A stretch of 64,000 nucleotides of DNA from Simmondsia chinensis (GCA_018398585.1 JAGTTD010000015.1:28229478-28293477), one strand, 5' to 3'; counted from the first letter of the stretch, positions 1-11,095 are shown. Program-made: numbers and translations. Notes: generated from the letters alone by a model not told the origin.

Positions 1-737
1 AAAAAAATATTTCCCAATTTACTGTTGAACCGCGTTTACTAAACGCGTTTAAATTTCAATAAAACCGGATAAAACAATACGGTTTATATCAGTATAAACC
101 GCGTTTACTGAACGCGGTTTATATAACTAAAAACCGCGTTTACTAAACGCGGTTTATAGCTAAACCGCGTTTACAAAACGCGGTTTAATGTCAGTAATCC
201 AAAAGCCCCTTTTTTTCACTTATACTTATCATTATGCCGCAATTCTCCAATTTTTTGTTCGTTTATAGTTTTTATTATGCCGCAATTTATGATGATTATG
301 ATATTGATCCCATATCTCTCTTAATGAAGCTCCAACATCATAAGTAGAGGTCAAATAATAGTACTTGAAAGATCTCCAGTGTATAAGCAAAAGAAAGGAG
401 AAGGCGAACGACGTGACTGGTGGTGGGTTAACGAGAAAGAGGTAGAGAGATGGTGAAAGCAGCGGATAGAACACGCGTGAATTAGGTAAACCTTGTAAAC
501 CGGGTCATAAAGATGCGGTTATAACAACATAAAACCGCGTCATTAAGACCCGTTTTTGTTTAGCATAAACCGCGTCTTTAAGACGCGGTTTACTTAACTG
601 AACCGCGTCTTTAAGACGCGGTTTAATACATTAAAGACGCGGTTTATTCTAATAATAAACGCTATTTTTGCACGCGGTTTATCAAAGCCGCGTTTAGTAA
701 ACGCGGTTCAACAGTAGATTGGGAAATATTTTTTTTC
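1..737. mobile_element. MITE-like element with about 45-bp terminal inverted repeats and internal palindromes
   Basis: Positions 1-47 and 690-737 are near-perfect reverse complements (AAATATTTCCCAAT...CTGTTGAACCGCG...). The left half is filled with short palindromes built on CGCGTTTA/TAAACGCG. The right half has the same layout built on GCGTCTTTAAGACGC. No transposase is present and the short ORFs inside are not convincing. The element starts at or before the window edge, so its left target duplication cannot be tested. The subterminal palindrome arrays recall non-autonomous CACTA or Mutator-like elements, but no CACTA terminus is seen, so the superfamily is left open. Confidence 0.7.
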
Positions 738-1374
738 AGCATTATTTTTTGTATTTTTTTATTTTTTAGCATTATTTTGGGAACCGACTCAGATAAATTG
801 AACAAAGAAAAGGGTTTAGGAAAAATGTACCTTTGTCTCTCCTCAGAAGAAAAAAAATTCTCTCTTTTGTACGAGTTTGATCTTTCAATTTAAGTACGCT
901 TCTTTTTTAGGATTTAACAACCCTTCGGATCTTAATGTGTGCAACAATGAGAAGTAAATACACAGTATAAATTTACCAAAAAACCTTTTTCAAATCTCTC
1001 TGCCTTCAATGTGTCCTTAACTCACGATATTATATATATATATATATTTTATTGATATATATACTTTACTGGAAAATAATAATTTAGTCCACATTTATAA
1101 TATTTTGGATAATTATGAAAACAATTAGAAGTTTATAACAAAAAATAAAAAATAAACTCACGTTTAAATTTCCTGTTTCTTCTCAACTGCTTGGTACCAT
1201 CCATGATTGATATTTTTTCAAAGTCAACAAATCTTGTTTGGATGTGTGAAATCTTTTCTAGATTTTTGCTAATTCAATTTTTCAAATTAAATGTTTTTTT
1301 TAATTATTTTAGTTGAAAACTAATGCTTAAAAATAAATAATTTTTAGATCATAAAATACTTAATTTTTTCTAAC
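738..1374. other. AT-rich intergenic DNA
   Basis: No gene is seen. It contains a short (TA)n run near 1031-1058 and otherwise AT-rich sequence. Confidence 0.6.
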
Positions 1375-1389
1375 ACACGTTTGCCCGTT

Positions 1390-1581
1390 GATCTTGCTAG
1401 TCCCTTTGTCTTGCAGGATGCGATGTTTTCATGCTGCCACGCTTCTCAGGTTGGGGGTCCTTGAAAATAGCCTTTCTTCAGGGTAGCACCCAGAAAGGAG
1501 AAGGTTGCATACATCAACTCTCAGACCCTGCTGAGGTGGGAGCCCTTAGGGTATTGGGATTGTTGTTGTTGTTGTTGTTGT
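1390..1581 (+). mobile_element. Au-like SINE, (TTG)n tail
   Basis: The body carries the recurring landmarks of this family: CTTCTCAGGTTGGGGGTCC, AGGGTAGCACCC, TACATC, AGACCCTGCTGAGG and GGGAGCCC, and it ends in seven TTG units. Flanks ACACGTTTGCCCGTT (1375-1389) and ACACGTTGCCCGTT (1582-1595) are a target duplication with a 1-nt indel. The head has no 5S or obvious tRNA sequence. Confidence 0.8.
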
Positions 1582-1595
1582 ACACGTTGCCCGTT

Positions 1596-2384
1596 AACTA
1601 GGTTTGATCTCGAAGGGGTTTAAAAGAGGTCAAATTCAAACCTTGATGGGGAAGGAGATGGAAAATACTTTGCTACCTTAGATACAAGAAGTCGTGCTTA
1701 ACAAGAACTTTAAAATCTATATAAAAGCCACTAGTTGGTAATAAACAATTAACGACATGATTTAAGGTGATTGAATAAAACATTTTAGACATTTGGGGAT
1801 GATTTTCTGAAAAATTAAAAAGTTGCGATAGTTAAGTGAAAAATGACAATTTTTTAAGGTGATTTTATGTACAAAACCTTAAATGATATAGTAAAAATTC
1901 ATTATACTACAAAAAAAAAAAGCAATATTAAATTGATCATGTTTTTCATAGGTTTAATGACATTTTATTATGTTTATGTGGTTATAATTAGGTATAATTT
2001 TTTTTTTTTAAATAGTATTGCCAGTTGGTAAGAAACGCATATAATATGAATATTAGATATGTGTTATATTTTCCTGTTTAAAAAAAGCATTAACATAAAA
2101 TTTTCATAGTAAAATATATATTTTTTATATTATCCCTATAATACACGTAATATGGGATATATCCATATTTTTTCGTTTCAAAAATAAATAAGTATTTGTA
2201 TTCTATATTTTATTAAATTTATTACTTTAACTCTCAAAACATTGATTATATTATATCATTTATTATGTGTTACACTTATGTTATTGCTATTATACTAATA
2301 CTGTTCTTTATTTTTATAAGTCAATAACTCCTTACTGCAATTTCAAAGTACAAAATCGAATAATACATATATAAATTAGATCTC
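1596..2384. other. AT-rich intergenic DNA
   Basis: Nothing recognisable was found beyond AT-rich sequence and homopolymer runs. Confidence 0.5.
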
Positions 2385-2398
2385 GTTTAGTTCTCGCA

Positions 2399-2644
2399 TT
2401 ACCAAAGAGGGTACCAACACGCCGTCACCAAATCCAATTAGAACTCTAAAGTTAAGCGTGCTTGGATGAGAGTAGTACCAGCATGGGTGACCTCCTGAGA
2501 AGTCCTTACCCTCAAGTTGGGAGTATTGGAAAATAGTCTCTCTTCAGGGGTAATATCCTGAAGGGTGAAGGCTACGTACATCTGTCCCCCTAGACCCTGT
2601 TTAGACGGGAGCCCTTGAAACATTAAGTATGTTGCTGTTGCTGT
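2399..2644 (+). mobile_element. 5S rRNA-headed Au-like SINE (copy A)
   Basis: The first about 110 nt read as a diverged plant 5S rRNA: AACTCTAAAGTTAAGCGTGC, then GAGAGTAGTACC and GGGTGACCTCC. Next comes the Au-like body (CTCTCTTCAGG, TACGTACATC, GGGAGCCCTTG) and a GTTGCTGTTGCTGT tail. Flanks GTTTAGTTCTCGCA (2385-2398) and GTTTAATTCTCGTA (2645-2658) form a target duplication with two mismatches. It belongs to the subfamily lacking the last nucleotides of 5S. Confidence 0.85.
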
Positions 2645-2817
2645 GTTTAATTCTCGTACTGTATCTTACCAGCATTTGATGGATTCTGGCGCTTGCCCTA
2701 TCGGACCCAGTATTTTAGACCAAATTCATGTTTCTAGGTCCTTTTTTTTTATATATAATTAAAATACAAGGCTCCTAGAAATTAAAATCTACACGCTGTT
2801 GGTATATTTTTAATATC

Positions 2818-3050
2818 GGGTTATTTTCGCTAAAGGTCCTTGTACTTTATTCATTATGTTAGTTTAGTTCTTGTAATTTTAATTATGTCAATTTAGTCTT
2901 TGTACAATTCAACATGTGTCAGTTTGGTCTTTAGAGAAAATTTTATGTTAAGTTTTCAATAAAATTTTTAATAGTTTGACCACGAATTAGGTTAAATTGA
3001 GTAAACGGATAAATTTATAATAAACTTTTAATGAAGTTGCTTGCATCTAA
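2818..3050. mobile_element. Mutator-like MITE fragment (family M3)
   Basis: It begins GGGTTATTT and continues with the family's repeated wording, such as GGTCCTTGTACTTT and GTCAATTTAGTC. The other terminus is missing; SINE copy B abuts its right side. Confidence 0.6.
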
Positions 3051-3053
3051 CAT

Positions 3054-3285
3054 AGGGTTCATTTACTAGGTACTAATGCATCGGATCTCATTAGAACTCC
3101 GAAATTAAGCGTGCTTGGGCGAGAGTAGTACCAAGATGGGTGACCTCTTGGGAAGTCCTCGTGTTGCCAATCCTATAAGGTTGGGAATTCTTGGAAACAG
3201 CCTCTCGGCGGTATTACACCCTGAGGGGTAAGGCTGCGTACATCCACCCCACGACCCCGCTTGGGTCTATTGCTGTAAATGTTAT
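3054..3285 (+). mobile_element. 5S rRNA-headed Au-like SINE (copy B)
   Basis: The 5S part is almost complete, from GGGTTCATTTACTAGG through CGGATCTCATTAGAACTCCG and GTTAAGCGTGCTTGGGCGAG-type sequence to GTCCTCGTGTTGC, the usual 5S 3' end. The Au-like body follows and ends in a degenerate tail near 3285. No clear target duplication was found. It represents the older subfamily with the 3' end of 5S retained. Confidence 0.8.
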
Positions 3286-3526
3286 TATATTTAACTGGTC
3301 ATTTTATTGAGGAAAAATTCGTATACATTGTATAAAACGTGCATTATACTGCTGGCATAAAAAAAAAATCATGAATTTTACTGTATTATTAACAATGGTG
3401 CATAGAAAACACCAATATGTTTAATAAGCCAATTATATGCGTATTTTACTAACAATGCATGACACTACTTCATGGAGCCCAATTTTATTCAGAGTTGTTT
3501 ATGAAGCAAAGGATTAGATTACTCCT

Positions 3527-3716
3527 CTCTTTTTTTTTTTTTTTTTTGGTAACGAGGGATTGGGTTAACCCAACCAACCCCAGCCCATAAGAACAGCCCA
3601 CAAGCCCCCATGAGCAGATAAGTCATGAGTATATCCTCAGTGAAAATTGAACTCCAAACCCCTAGAAATGACCGTGTGGGTAGAAGACGCCACCAACTGA
3701 GAGATTTAGGCTTCGT
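3527..3716 (-). mobile_element. tRNA-derived SINE, poly(A) tail (copy P1)
   Basis: On the minus strand a box A-like TCTCAGTTGGTGG is followed by a box B-like GAGTTCAATTTTC, then the shared body GGATATACTCATGACTTATC and CTCGTTACC, then poly(A), seen as poly(T) at 3531-3548. The same sequence recurs at 7893 and 40042. Confidence 0.75.
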
Positions 3717-3876
3717 GATGCACTAACGTTTAGTGTGTAGATGTGCGAGTTGAGAATGGTATAGCCTTGAGATGCTTCATGTAATCATTAAAATATGAAA
3801 CTCAAATTATTTTACAAAAACAAAAGGACAAAAGTAGATTTACTTCATTTTACAAATTAATTATATTATGAGTTCA

Positions 3877-4127
3877 ACCTAAGAGGGTACCAACATGTAA
3901 GCATCGGATCCCATTAGAACTCCAAAGTTGAGCGAGCTTGAGCGAGAGTAGTACCAAAATGGGTCCTCTCCTGGAAAATTCTCGTGTTGCGCCCTCAGGT
4001 TGGAGGCACTGGGAAACAGCCTCTCTTCAGGTTAACACCCTGAAGGGGGAAGGCTGCGTACATCTACCCCCCTCAGACCCTACTTAGACGGGAGCCCTTG
4101 GAGCACTGGGATATTGCTTTGCTTTGC
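3877..4127 (+). mobile_element. 5S rRNA-headed Au-like SINE (copy C) with perfect 20-bp target duplication
   Basis: The element runs from ACCTAAGAGGGTACCAAC to a GCTTTGCTTTGC tail. The 5S head reaches TCTCGTGTTGC, and the body contains CAGCCTCTCTTCAGG and GAAGGCTGCGTACATC. TTAATTATATTATGAGTTCA occurs at 3857-3876 and again at 4128-4147 with no mismatch. That shows the 5S head and Au-like body inserted together in one event. Confidence 0.92.
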
Positions 4128-4289
4128 TTAATTATATTATGAGTTCACTTCTATTATATATCAGTATTCATAATTGGATATATAAAATAAAGATCCTCCG
4201 ATCCTCGTATGAATCAATACCGCCGTATAAAGTCAATTATTTAAGGTATGTTTAAACTAACCTAATTATTTCCATTATTAAAACAGAAC

Positions 4290-4475
4290 CCAGGAATGGA
4301 CATAACCCCAAACGACCCAAGCAACCCCTAAGTTTTACGGGCCCCAAAATTTTTGGAGTTGTGATTAAAATTACAAAATTACTAAGTTTCATAATCAAAA
4401 TTCCTATAATTTGTTGTACGTAGATGGCCATATTTAAAATTTTTACTTAGAACCTCAAAATGTTAGGACCAACCC
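4290..4475. repeat. Dispersed repeat related to 21075-21390
   Basis: Text such as GGGCCCCAAAATTTTTGGA and CCTATAATTTGTTGTACG matches 21088-21345. The copy here lacks the SINE found in the other copy and so acts as its empty site. Confidence 0.6.
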
Positions 4476-4850
4476 TAAAAGAACCCACTAATTAAAACTT
4501 GCTTTAAACTCCTTGATACAAACCAAAAGAATAGTAGAAAAATGCAATCCCACACCGGTAGGTTAGAAGAGAAATTACCATTTTATACACCTAAGAAGCT
4601 ACTTTACTAATTACCAATTAATTTTAGGATGGAACCTCTTTTGATACGTAACGCTCTTAAAACCTGGAAATAGGCTGTCGACACACAAAAGACGGTTTGA
4701 CCAACTCCAAGCTTCATGGAATCCAACAACGCAAGCCATGGAGTCCCACTACTTGCCAAGTCAACTCTTTTGGCAACGACTTTTTTTTTTTTTTTAACTA
4801 ATATTATTCCCCAAATTTTAAATAAAAAATAATTAAATATTCCCAATTTT
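4476..4850. other. Upstream region of the calmodulin-like gene
   Basis: AT-rich DNA. No repeat or gene was recognised. Confidence 0.4.
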
Positions 4851-4851
4851 T

Positions 4852-4880
4852 CAACTATATATATATATGTATAAATAAAT
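4852..4880 (+). promoter_or_regulatory. TATA-box region of the calmodulin-like gene
   Basis: A TA-rich run leads into TATAAATA at 4870-4877. It is followed by a CT-rich leader typical of plant 5' UTRs. The start codon at 5315 is about 440 nt further on. A pyrimidine-rich stretch ending in GGTTGTAG at about 5288-5295 could be the acceptor of a 5'-UTR intron. Confidence 0.55.
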
Positions 4881-5314
4881 CATTGGCTCTACGAATTTTG
4901 AGCCTATCATTTGGCATCTCATTTCCTCCACAAATTCTTATCCTCTCTCTTTGAGTTTATACTTAGCCATTTCTTTTGTGTCCATCTCTCTTTCTTGCCT
5001 TTGATTGATCTCCCTTTGTGTTGTATCTTCTCTCTTGCAAACTCTTCGTCCGATTTGTCTCCGAATATCTCCTTTTTCTTCCCTTTTCGGATCTCGAGAG
5101 TCATGCTTTCTTTGCGGTTGACTGTTGGGTAATGGGATTCTGAAAGGAGAGAAAAAGGGCGTATAGCATGTATCGACCTGTTTGTTCTCCTGCATGTGAA
5201 AAAGAAGAGTGATTGAGCGATTTTTTTCATATATTGTCAAGTGATTCTGCGTGGTTGAACGTGTATTTGTTTGTTTTCTCCTTATTTGGTTGTAGATCTT
5301 TTATGGGTAGGGAC

Positions 5315-5770
5315 ATGGATCCTACGGAGTTGAAAAGGGTATTCCAAATGTTTGATAGAAACGGAGATGGTCAGGTTAGCAAGAAAGAGTTAAGCGACTC
5401 GTTGAAGAACTTGGGGATTTACATCCCTGACGCGGAGCTAAGCCTGATGATTGAGAAGATTGATGTGAATGGTGATGGATATGTTGATATCGAAGAGTTT
5501 GGATTGTTGTACCAGACAATAATGGACGAGAAGGACGAGGAGGAGGACATGAGGGAGGCCTTCAACGTGTTTGACCAGAATGGGGATGGCTTTATCACTG
5601 TAGAGGAATTGAGGTCTGTGTTACAATCGTTAGGCTTAAAGCAAGGAAGAACAATAGAGGACTGCAAGAAGATGATCAGCAAAGTGGATGTCGACGGGGA
5701 TGGCATGGTCAACTATAATGAGTTTAAGCAGATGATGAAAGCAGGTGGGTTTGCTGCTCTAGGGTCATAG
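5315..5770 (+). CDS. Calmodulin-like protein with four EF-hands (CML3/CML7-like)
   Basis: The predicted 151-residue Ca2+ sensor has four canonical EF-hand loops at residues 14-25 ([12 protein letters not shown]), 50-61 ([12 protein letters not shown]), 87-98 ([12 protein letters not shown]) and 125-136 ([12 protein letters not shown]). Every loop has Asp at position 1, Gly at 6 and Glu at 12, so all four should bind calcium. An acidic linker (DEKDEEED) separates the two lobes. Length and sequence match plant CMLs of the CML3/CML7 type. The open frame extends upstream to 5213, but ATG 5315 ([10 protein letters not shown]) is the start the family uses, and a probable intron acceptor lies near 5295. 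No introns interrupt the coding part. CMLs bind target proteins when Ca2+ rises; the specific target is not visible from sequence. Confidence 0.93.
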   Translation: MDPTELKRVFQMFDRNGDGQVSKKELSDSLKNLGIYIPDAELSLMIEKIDVNGDGYVDIEEFGLLYQTIMDEKDEEEDMREAFNVFDQNGDGFITVEELRSVLQSLGLKQGRTIEDCKKMISKVDVDGDGMVNYNEFKQMMKAGGFAALGS

Positions 5771-6137
5771 AACACAAAGGAGATCAAAAATTTATGATTG
5801 TTTTGAGACACAGAGAATGTATACGAGGAGAGAACAAAACCTCTATTTGTCGTAGGAGGTTGATCCCTCTAGCGTATGATCTTTATTGTACAAATGTTTG
5901 TTGTTATTCATTCTTTGTCATATCAATGCTATTTGACCCCATTTTGTTCTTGTTGTCTCGTTTTTTGTTGCCTTGAATTTGTTCTATACACCAACCACAA
6001 AGATTTCTTAGCGCACAGAAAATATTACGTTCAAATTTTACATATGAACCTCATCCCGGCTTCAAATAGATCAAACAAGAATCATATAAAATTTATATAT
6101 ATATAATTTATAAAATTTATTGAAATCAACTAAATTT
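5771..6137 (+). other. 3' flank and probable 3' UTR of the calmodulin-like gene
   Basis: T-rich sequence follows the stop. No clear AATAAA signal was identified. Confidence 0.4.
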
Positions 6138-6472
6138 TATGTGCGGTTACAAAAAAGTATCTAGGTTTTTTATTTTTTCAATATCACATGCACCTTAACA
6201 GTCATGCCCTTGGTATCTTTTAATTTTTGCTGACGTGATATTTTAAAAAAAAAAGAAAATACTTATAAATTTGGAATTTACATTTAAAAACATTTTAAAT
6301 ATCTAAAACTTTGTAAATATTAAATTTTTACGTTTTTTTTTCTATGTTTTTACAAAAGGGTCACATCAACAAAAACTAACGAAACTCTAATGGTATATGA
6401 CATTGAAAAAATAGGAAATTTAAATGGTTTTTTGAAACCGCACCTTAAGTTTAGGTGGTTTTAGTGAAAAAT
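6138..6472. mobile_element. MITE-like repeat (family M4)
   Basis: GTGCGGTTACAAAAAA near 6140 is the inverted counterpart of TTTTTTGAAACCGCACC near 6430. Internal wording (TGACATTGAAAAAATAGGAAA, TTTAGGTGGTTTT) matches the better-preserved copy at 61886-62246. Confidence 0.55.
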
Positions 6473-7500
6473 CCTAATTTATATAACAAATTTGATTTTC
6501 GAAATCAAATAAAGAATGTTTGAAAAGAAATCTTTTATATTAAAAATCTCCTGAGAAAAAATATTTTTCAATTTTTCATCCAATCAAGTAGAGTCATAGA
6601 CTTCCAACCTTATTTTCCAATGTGTTTTTGGCAAAAAAAGGGTTTGTTACTAAAAATCACTTAAACCGGAGGTCAACGACAATGATGATGTCGTTAAAGG
6701 CAGGTCATTGGCATTTTAGGAGGGACCTTTCGATTTTTTTAAAAAAAAAATTAAATATTTTAAAAATATATAAAATAATTTTAAAATGTTTGAAATAATT
6801 TTTTATATATTTAATGTATTTTATAGGTTGTTTACATATTTGAAATATTTTCAACATATGTAAAATATTTTGAAATATTTTTTAAATATGTAACATATTT
6901 TGAAACATTTAAGAACTTTAATATATTTATTATATTTTTTAAAGAATATCAAAGTTTTTCAAAATATATAAGATATTTTTTATATGTAAATTTTTAGATG
7001 TTTAAAATATCTTTTTTAAATACTTAATTTTTTTTAGCATTTTAAATACTTTTTAAATGTTTAAAATACTTTTCATGATTTAATATATTTTTTTAAATAT
7101 TTAAAACAAATAAATAGAGATGTGCAATATATGATATGTAATTAAAATTTAAGAAATTATATTAATATATTATTGTTAATAAATTATATTATTAATAAAA
7201 ATAAATAAATAAATAAATAGGGTTGTATATATAATGACATGTATAAATTAAAAGAAGAAAGTATTGCATATTTTAATTAAAAATATTTTTTTAACCAGTC
7301 TGAATATGCACGCAAAGTTAATTCTCCTATTGAATGTCGGTTTTGCAAATTCAAATTTTAAAGAGAATAATTTCAAGTATATATGACCTTAAATTTGACA
7401 TAATTTTTATAACTTTAAGAAAGAGAATTTAAAATACCTACACAAAACTATGATTGCACCTTCGGATACAAAATCATTGATTGAGTGGCATAAAGACTTT
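6473..7500. other. AT-rich intergenic DNA with degenerate TTTAAAATATTT runs
   Basis: From about 6730 to 7110 the sequence is a degenerate array of TTTTAAATATTT-like units. A short (AAAT)n run lies at about 7198-7217. No gene was seen. Confidence 0.5.
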
Positions 7501-7639
7501 TAAATGATGCACTTTTGTCGTATGTTGGCTGCTTTGTATCCCTATTTGTTGTCGTCTTGTTGTTGTATTACATACTCGCTGCTTTATACTCTATATATGC
7601 TTGCCATTGTTATGCTATTGTGGAGTTATATTTACTCTT

Positions 7640-7842
7640 ACACCTACATGCTGATGCTTTTTGCTTTCACGCATTCACGCTCTTCATGCTTTTCATACTT
7701 TTCATGCTTCTCAGGTTGGAAGGTCCTTGAAAACAGTCCCTCGTTAGGATATAACCCTGAAGGGGTAAGAATGTGTACATCCCACTCCCCAGACCCTGCT
7801 TATGCGGAAGCCCTTAAGGCACTGAATATATTGTTGTTGTTG
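7640..7842 (+). mobile_element. Au-like SINE with ATGCTT-rich head
   Basis: The head holds repeats such as CATGCTGATGCTTTTTGC and TTCATGCTTCTCAGG. The body follows (CCTTGAAAACAG, ACCCTGAAGGGGTAAG, AGACCCTGCTTATGCGG) and a TTG tail ends near 7842. The head may reach further upstream, because 7510-7640 resembles the upstream part of the SINE at 59076. No target duplication was identified. Confidence 0.7.
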
Positions 7843-7892
7843 TTTATGCAACGTAAAAAATTGGTGACTATAAAAATCTATTGTAAGATTCT

Positions 7893-8046
7893 CCCAATTG
7901 ATGGCGTCTCCTACCCATGCTTTCATCGTCCAGGGGTCAGGAATTCGATTCTCGCTGAGGATATACTCATGACTTATCTGCTAACGTGGGCTTTTTCATG
8001 GGCCGGGATTAAATGGGGCAACCCAGTTCCTCGTTACCAAATAGAT
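7893..8046 (+). mobile_element. tRNA-derived SINE (copy P2)
   Basis: Box B-like GGAATTCGATTCTC is followed by GGATATACTCATGACTTATC and CTCGTTACCAAA, the same body as P1 and P3. Confidence 0.7.
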
Positions 8047-8600
8047 TGGTTTGAGGGGGTAAGGAAAACGGCATGGTTATTATTTTTTTTACCTTTTTTC
8101 TAAATTTTATTATTTTCCTTTGTTTTGGTTAAGTACGGTGTTGTATAGGCTTTGGCTTTCAAGATTGTACAAATTTAGAAAATGTCAACTGTTTAGTTGG
8201 ACGTTGTATCCTGGAGGCCGCACGTCAGTACCTGCCACACCGGCTTAGATCCGAGAAAGGCGCGAAACCTTCTTAAAGAGAGCGTGATCCACGCCTCACT
8301 CAATTATTACATTATGGTATTGCGTCATTTCTACACATTATAGGTAATATCTTTTTACTTTATATGTTTTATATAATATATCATACGTTGTGTATCAACA
8401 GAAAGTTGATATGATTTAAATTGAATTTCTTATAGATATAGATACAAATATAAATGAAAGCGTGGAGGTTTAAGGGATGTGAGCTGTAGTAATAGCTTAG
8501 ATATTCAAGGATGGAGGATCGTAGGCTTTTGAGAGAGAGAACGTCTTGGGAAAAAAAAAACAAAAAAAAAAAGGATTTTATAATTGTGCATTTTTTTCAG
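8047..8600. other. Intergenic DNA with a GC-richer segment
   Basis: 8200-8305 is GC-rich and reads like retroelement-derived sequence (GGAGGCCGCACGTCAG, GGCGCGAAACC), but I cannot assign it. The rest is AT-rich. Confidence 0.35.
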
Positions 8601-8603
8601 TGA

Positions 8604-8765
8604 GCTTTCTTTTTTTTTTTCTTCTTTTTTTCCTAACAAGGAACCCGATTACTCGATAAATCTCGACCCATGTGGCGACCCACACACCACGGAAGCCAGT
8701 TAAGTTAAGGATTCTTTAGAGAGAGGTTCAAAAGGGGAATCGAACTCTAGACCTTTTGGCCTAAA
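8604..8765 (-). mobile_element. Possible tRNA-derived SINE
   Basis: On the minus strand a box B-like AGAGTTCGATTCCCC is followed by a body and an A-rich tail, seen as T-rich at 8606-8630. Only this copy was found, so the call is tentative. Confidence 0.45.
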
Positions 8766-9122
8766 GCAACGGGTGATTTTTCAAAATAGTACATTTTGAC
8801 ATTTTTATTTTCAAAATAGAACGCAAAAATTTAAAATTACCAAAATAATACGCATAAATTAAAAATTACCAAAATAACAAGCTCAGTCAGCATGTCATTG
8901 CTACCTAAGCAAAGACATTTTGGCCATTTCACTTTTTTTGAAATTAAAAAAAAAAAACAAGTTTTTTTTTTTATACAACTGAAACAATCTTTCACCAAAA
9001 TATAAATAAATAAATAAATAAATATTGCCTAACTTTTTTTGTATAACACATAAACTTAAATATGTAACAACAGTAATAATAGTAAATATATTTTTTTCTT
9101 ATAATAAATTTTAACATATCAA

Positions 9123-9363
9123 ATAAAAGGAACAGACCCAGTGCCTCAAGGGCTCTCGCCTACGCAGGGTCTGGGGGGGGCGAATGTACGCAGCCTTCCC
9201 CCTTCAGGGTGTTAACCTGAAGAGAGGCTGTTTTCCAGTGCCCCCAACCTGAGGGTAAGGACTTCCCAGGAGGTCACCCATCCTGGTACTACTCTCGTCC
9301 AAGCACGCTTAGCTTCGGAGTTCTAATAGAATCCGGTGAGGCGCGTGTTGGTGCCCTCTTTGG
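9123..9363 (-). mobile_element. 5S rRNA-headed Au-like SINE (copy D)
   Basis: On the minus strand it reads ACCAAAGAGGGCACCAACAC, 5S sequence including GAACTCCGAAGCTAAGCGTG and GATGGGTGACCTCCTGGGAA, then CTTACCCTCAGGTTGGGGGC and the Au-like body. TTTAACATATCAA at 9110-9122 and 9364-9376 is a perfect 13-bp target duplication. It is a young-subfamily copy. Confidence 0.9.
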
Positions 9364-9621
9364 TTTAACATATCAAGTAATAGTATCTATATAATATGAT
9401 TCTAAAATTGAGGATATTTTGGCCATTTCACTTTTTTTTCGGGGTAAGGGCCTGATGGGTTCATTGAGGTATATTCGCATTGGCATATGATATAAAGCTA
9501 ATATTTTTGCTACCTGATTAGCTGCTCATTGTGTATATAATATTAAGACATAAAATTATTAACTTCAAGAAAATAATTGATTTCATATTATTTTTATGAT
9601 ATAATATTAATACAAATTGAA

Positions 9622-9857
9622 CCAAAGAGGGCACTAACACGCCGTCACAGGATCTCATTAGAATTCCGAAATTAAGCGTGCTTGGGCGAGAGTAGTACCA
9701 GGATTGGTGACCTCCTAGAAAGTCCTTACCCTCAGGTTGGGGGCACTGAAAAACAGCCTCTCTTCAGGTTGACACCCTGAAGGGGGAAAGCTGCGTACAT
9801 CCGCCCCCCATATCCTGCGTAGGCAGGAGCCCTTGAGGCACTGGATATGTTCCTTTT
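9622..9857 (+). mobile_element. 5S rRNA-headed Au-like SINE (copy E)
   Basis: Same organisation as copy D, on the opposite strand. ATTAATACAAATTGAA (9606-9621) and ATTAATACAAACTGAA (9858-9873) form a 16-bp target duplication with one mismatch. The tail is TATGTTCCTTTT, not (TTG)n. Confidence 0.9.
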
Positions 9858-9989
9858 ATTAATACAAACTGAATGTCTAAATTAGCGATTCCTTGCAAAA
9901 TTTGTAATCCTCTTGATGCTCCAGTTTTAAGAGCTAGATTTCTTCATGATAGAACAAGACATGTTTCAAAATTAGCTTCAAAGAGTGCT

Positions 9990-10210
9990 CGTGAGCTTAA
10001 ACGAGCCTTTTCTTAATATAATACATTTGCTTAAATATGCCAAATCAAGCCAAATTTGAGCCTACATGAGCCAAACCCGAACTTAAACAAGCCCAAATGA
10101 GCCTAGATTGAGCTTCAATGAACCGAAGTTGCAAGCTTAATTCAAAATTCTCCGATAGATAGAGCTTGAGCTTTGAGCCGATCCTCGAACCTGGAAGGCT
10201 CGGGCTCATC
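9990..10210. repeat. Degenerate AGCTTGAGC/GAGCC-type motif array
   Basis: Short units such as AACGAGCC, AAGCCCAAATGAGCC and GAGCTTGAGC recur imperfectly. This resembles low-complexity transposon interiors. A related array lies at 25600-25990. Confidence 0.4.
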
Positions 10211-10940
10211 TCGACTCAAATACACCCCTTCTTGTACGGTGTAGTGAGAGTTTGCGCCATGCACCAAACAGAAGAGCAATGCTTGAAGAATCTTATCGAA
10301 GACCATACGAAAGTAATAAAAGATCATATGAGGTCTAACAGTGCTGGCTTTCGACTTCTTTTCTTTTGATTCTTATTTCTTGGTTCTATCATTTGTCTAA
10401 TTTCATGTGTCTTTTGACCTTGCCTTATTGGACTAGCGGTGAAGAACCTCATGCTTTATTTGACAAGTAGAGGGGAGTACAGAGGGATAAAAAGTGGGAG
10501 GAACGAGAGTTATTTTGCTCTTATTTTAGTATATTGAATGAAAAAGGATAAGAATAAAGAGGAACAAACCAGTTACCTTTACTTGACAATTGAGTAAATA
10601 AATAAGGGTAAAAGAAGTTAAAATTAACACAGAAATAAAATAGTCCAAAAGTTCTTAAAATTTTATGTTACCTCACCGACTTTTACCCCCAAATTAATGG
10701 GTAAACAAAAACGACTTTTACCCTAGTAGCTATTAACCCCTGTTAACCGTATACCTAACATGCCCTTAGGAGTAATGGGGGTGACAAAAAGAACGACTTT
10801 TATCTCACTGACTTTTTGAGAAATCATTAACTTAATTGGCTCATATGGTGTGTGAGTGGTTGCATGAACTGGGGTTTATTGGGTAACAACGTTCCTCGCC
10901 AGAAAAAAAAAAAAATAAAAAAAAAAAAAGAAAGCGAGAT
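10211..10940. other. Intergenic DNA
   Basis: No gene was recognised. 10430-10770 contains several TTTTACCCC-type stretches that may be a decayed MITE. Confidence 0.35.
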
Positions 10941-10949
10941 CTCACGGTC

Positions 10950-11095
10950 AACTTTGTTTTTTTTTTTTCACATCAATAAAGAGGGAGGGTGTTTTTCTCT
11001 AAATAGGCACATCCACTCGGGAAAGATAAAAAGATGAATTTCGAACTTATGACCTCTTATTTGGAGGCTCGGAGCTTAACCACAAATATATACCC
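10950..11095 (-). mobile_element. Possible tRNA-derived SINE
   Basis: On the minus strand, GGTTAAGCTCCGAGCC (box A area) precedes AAGTTCGAAATTC (box B-like). The + strand starts with a T run. Tentative. Confidence 0.4.

Noticed and set aside
3877..4127. A genuine 5S rRNA gene
   Set aside because: 5S similarity stops at the Au-like body, the copy is diverged, and a 20-bp target duplication encloses the whole composite. It is not a tandem 5S array unit.
3877..4127. Cassandra-type TRIM LTR carrying 5S sequence
   Set aside because: No second LTR, TG...CA ends or primer-binding site; target duplications are 11-20 bp rather than 5 bp.
4919..5240. Minus-strand basic ORFs upstream of the calmodulin-like gene
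   Set aside because: They are the complement of a CT-rich 5' leader, with Lys/Arg/Glu-rich low complexity.
7504..8103. 199-residue ORF
   Set aside because: It runs through an Au-like SINE and a tRNA-derived SINE; the open frame is chance.
9123..9857. Inverted pair of SINEs D and E as a single palindromic element
   Set aside because: Each has its own distinct target duplication, so these are two independent insertions in opposite orientation.
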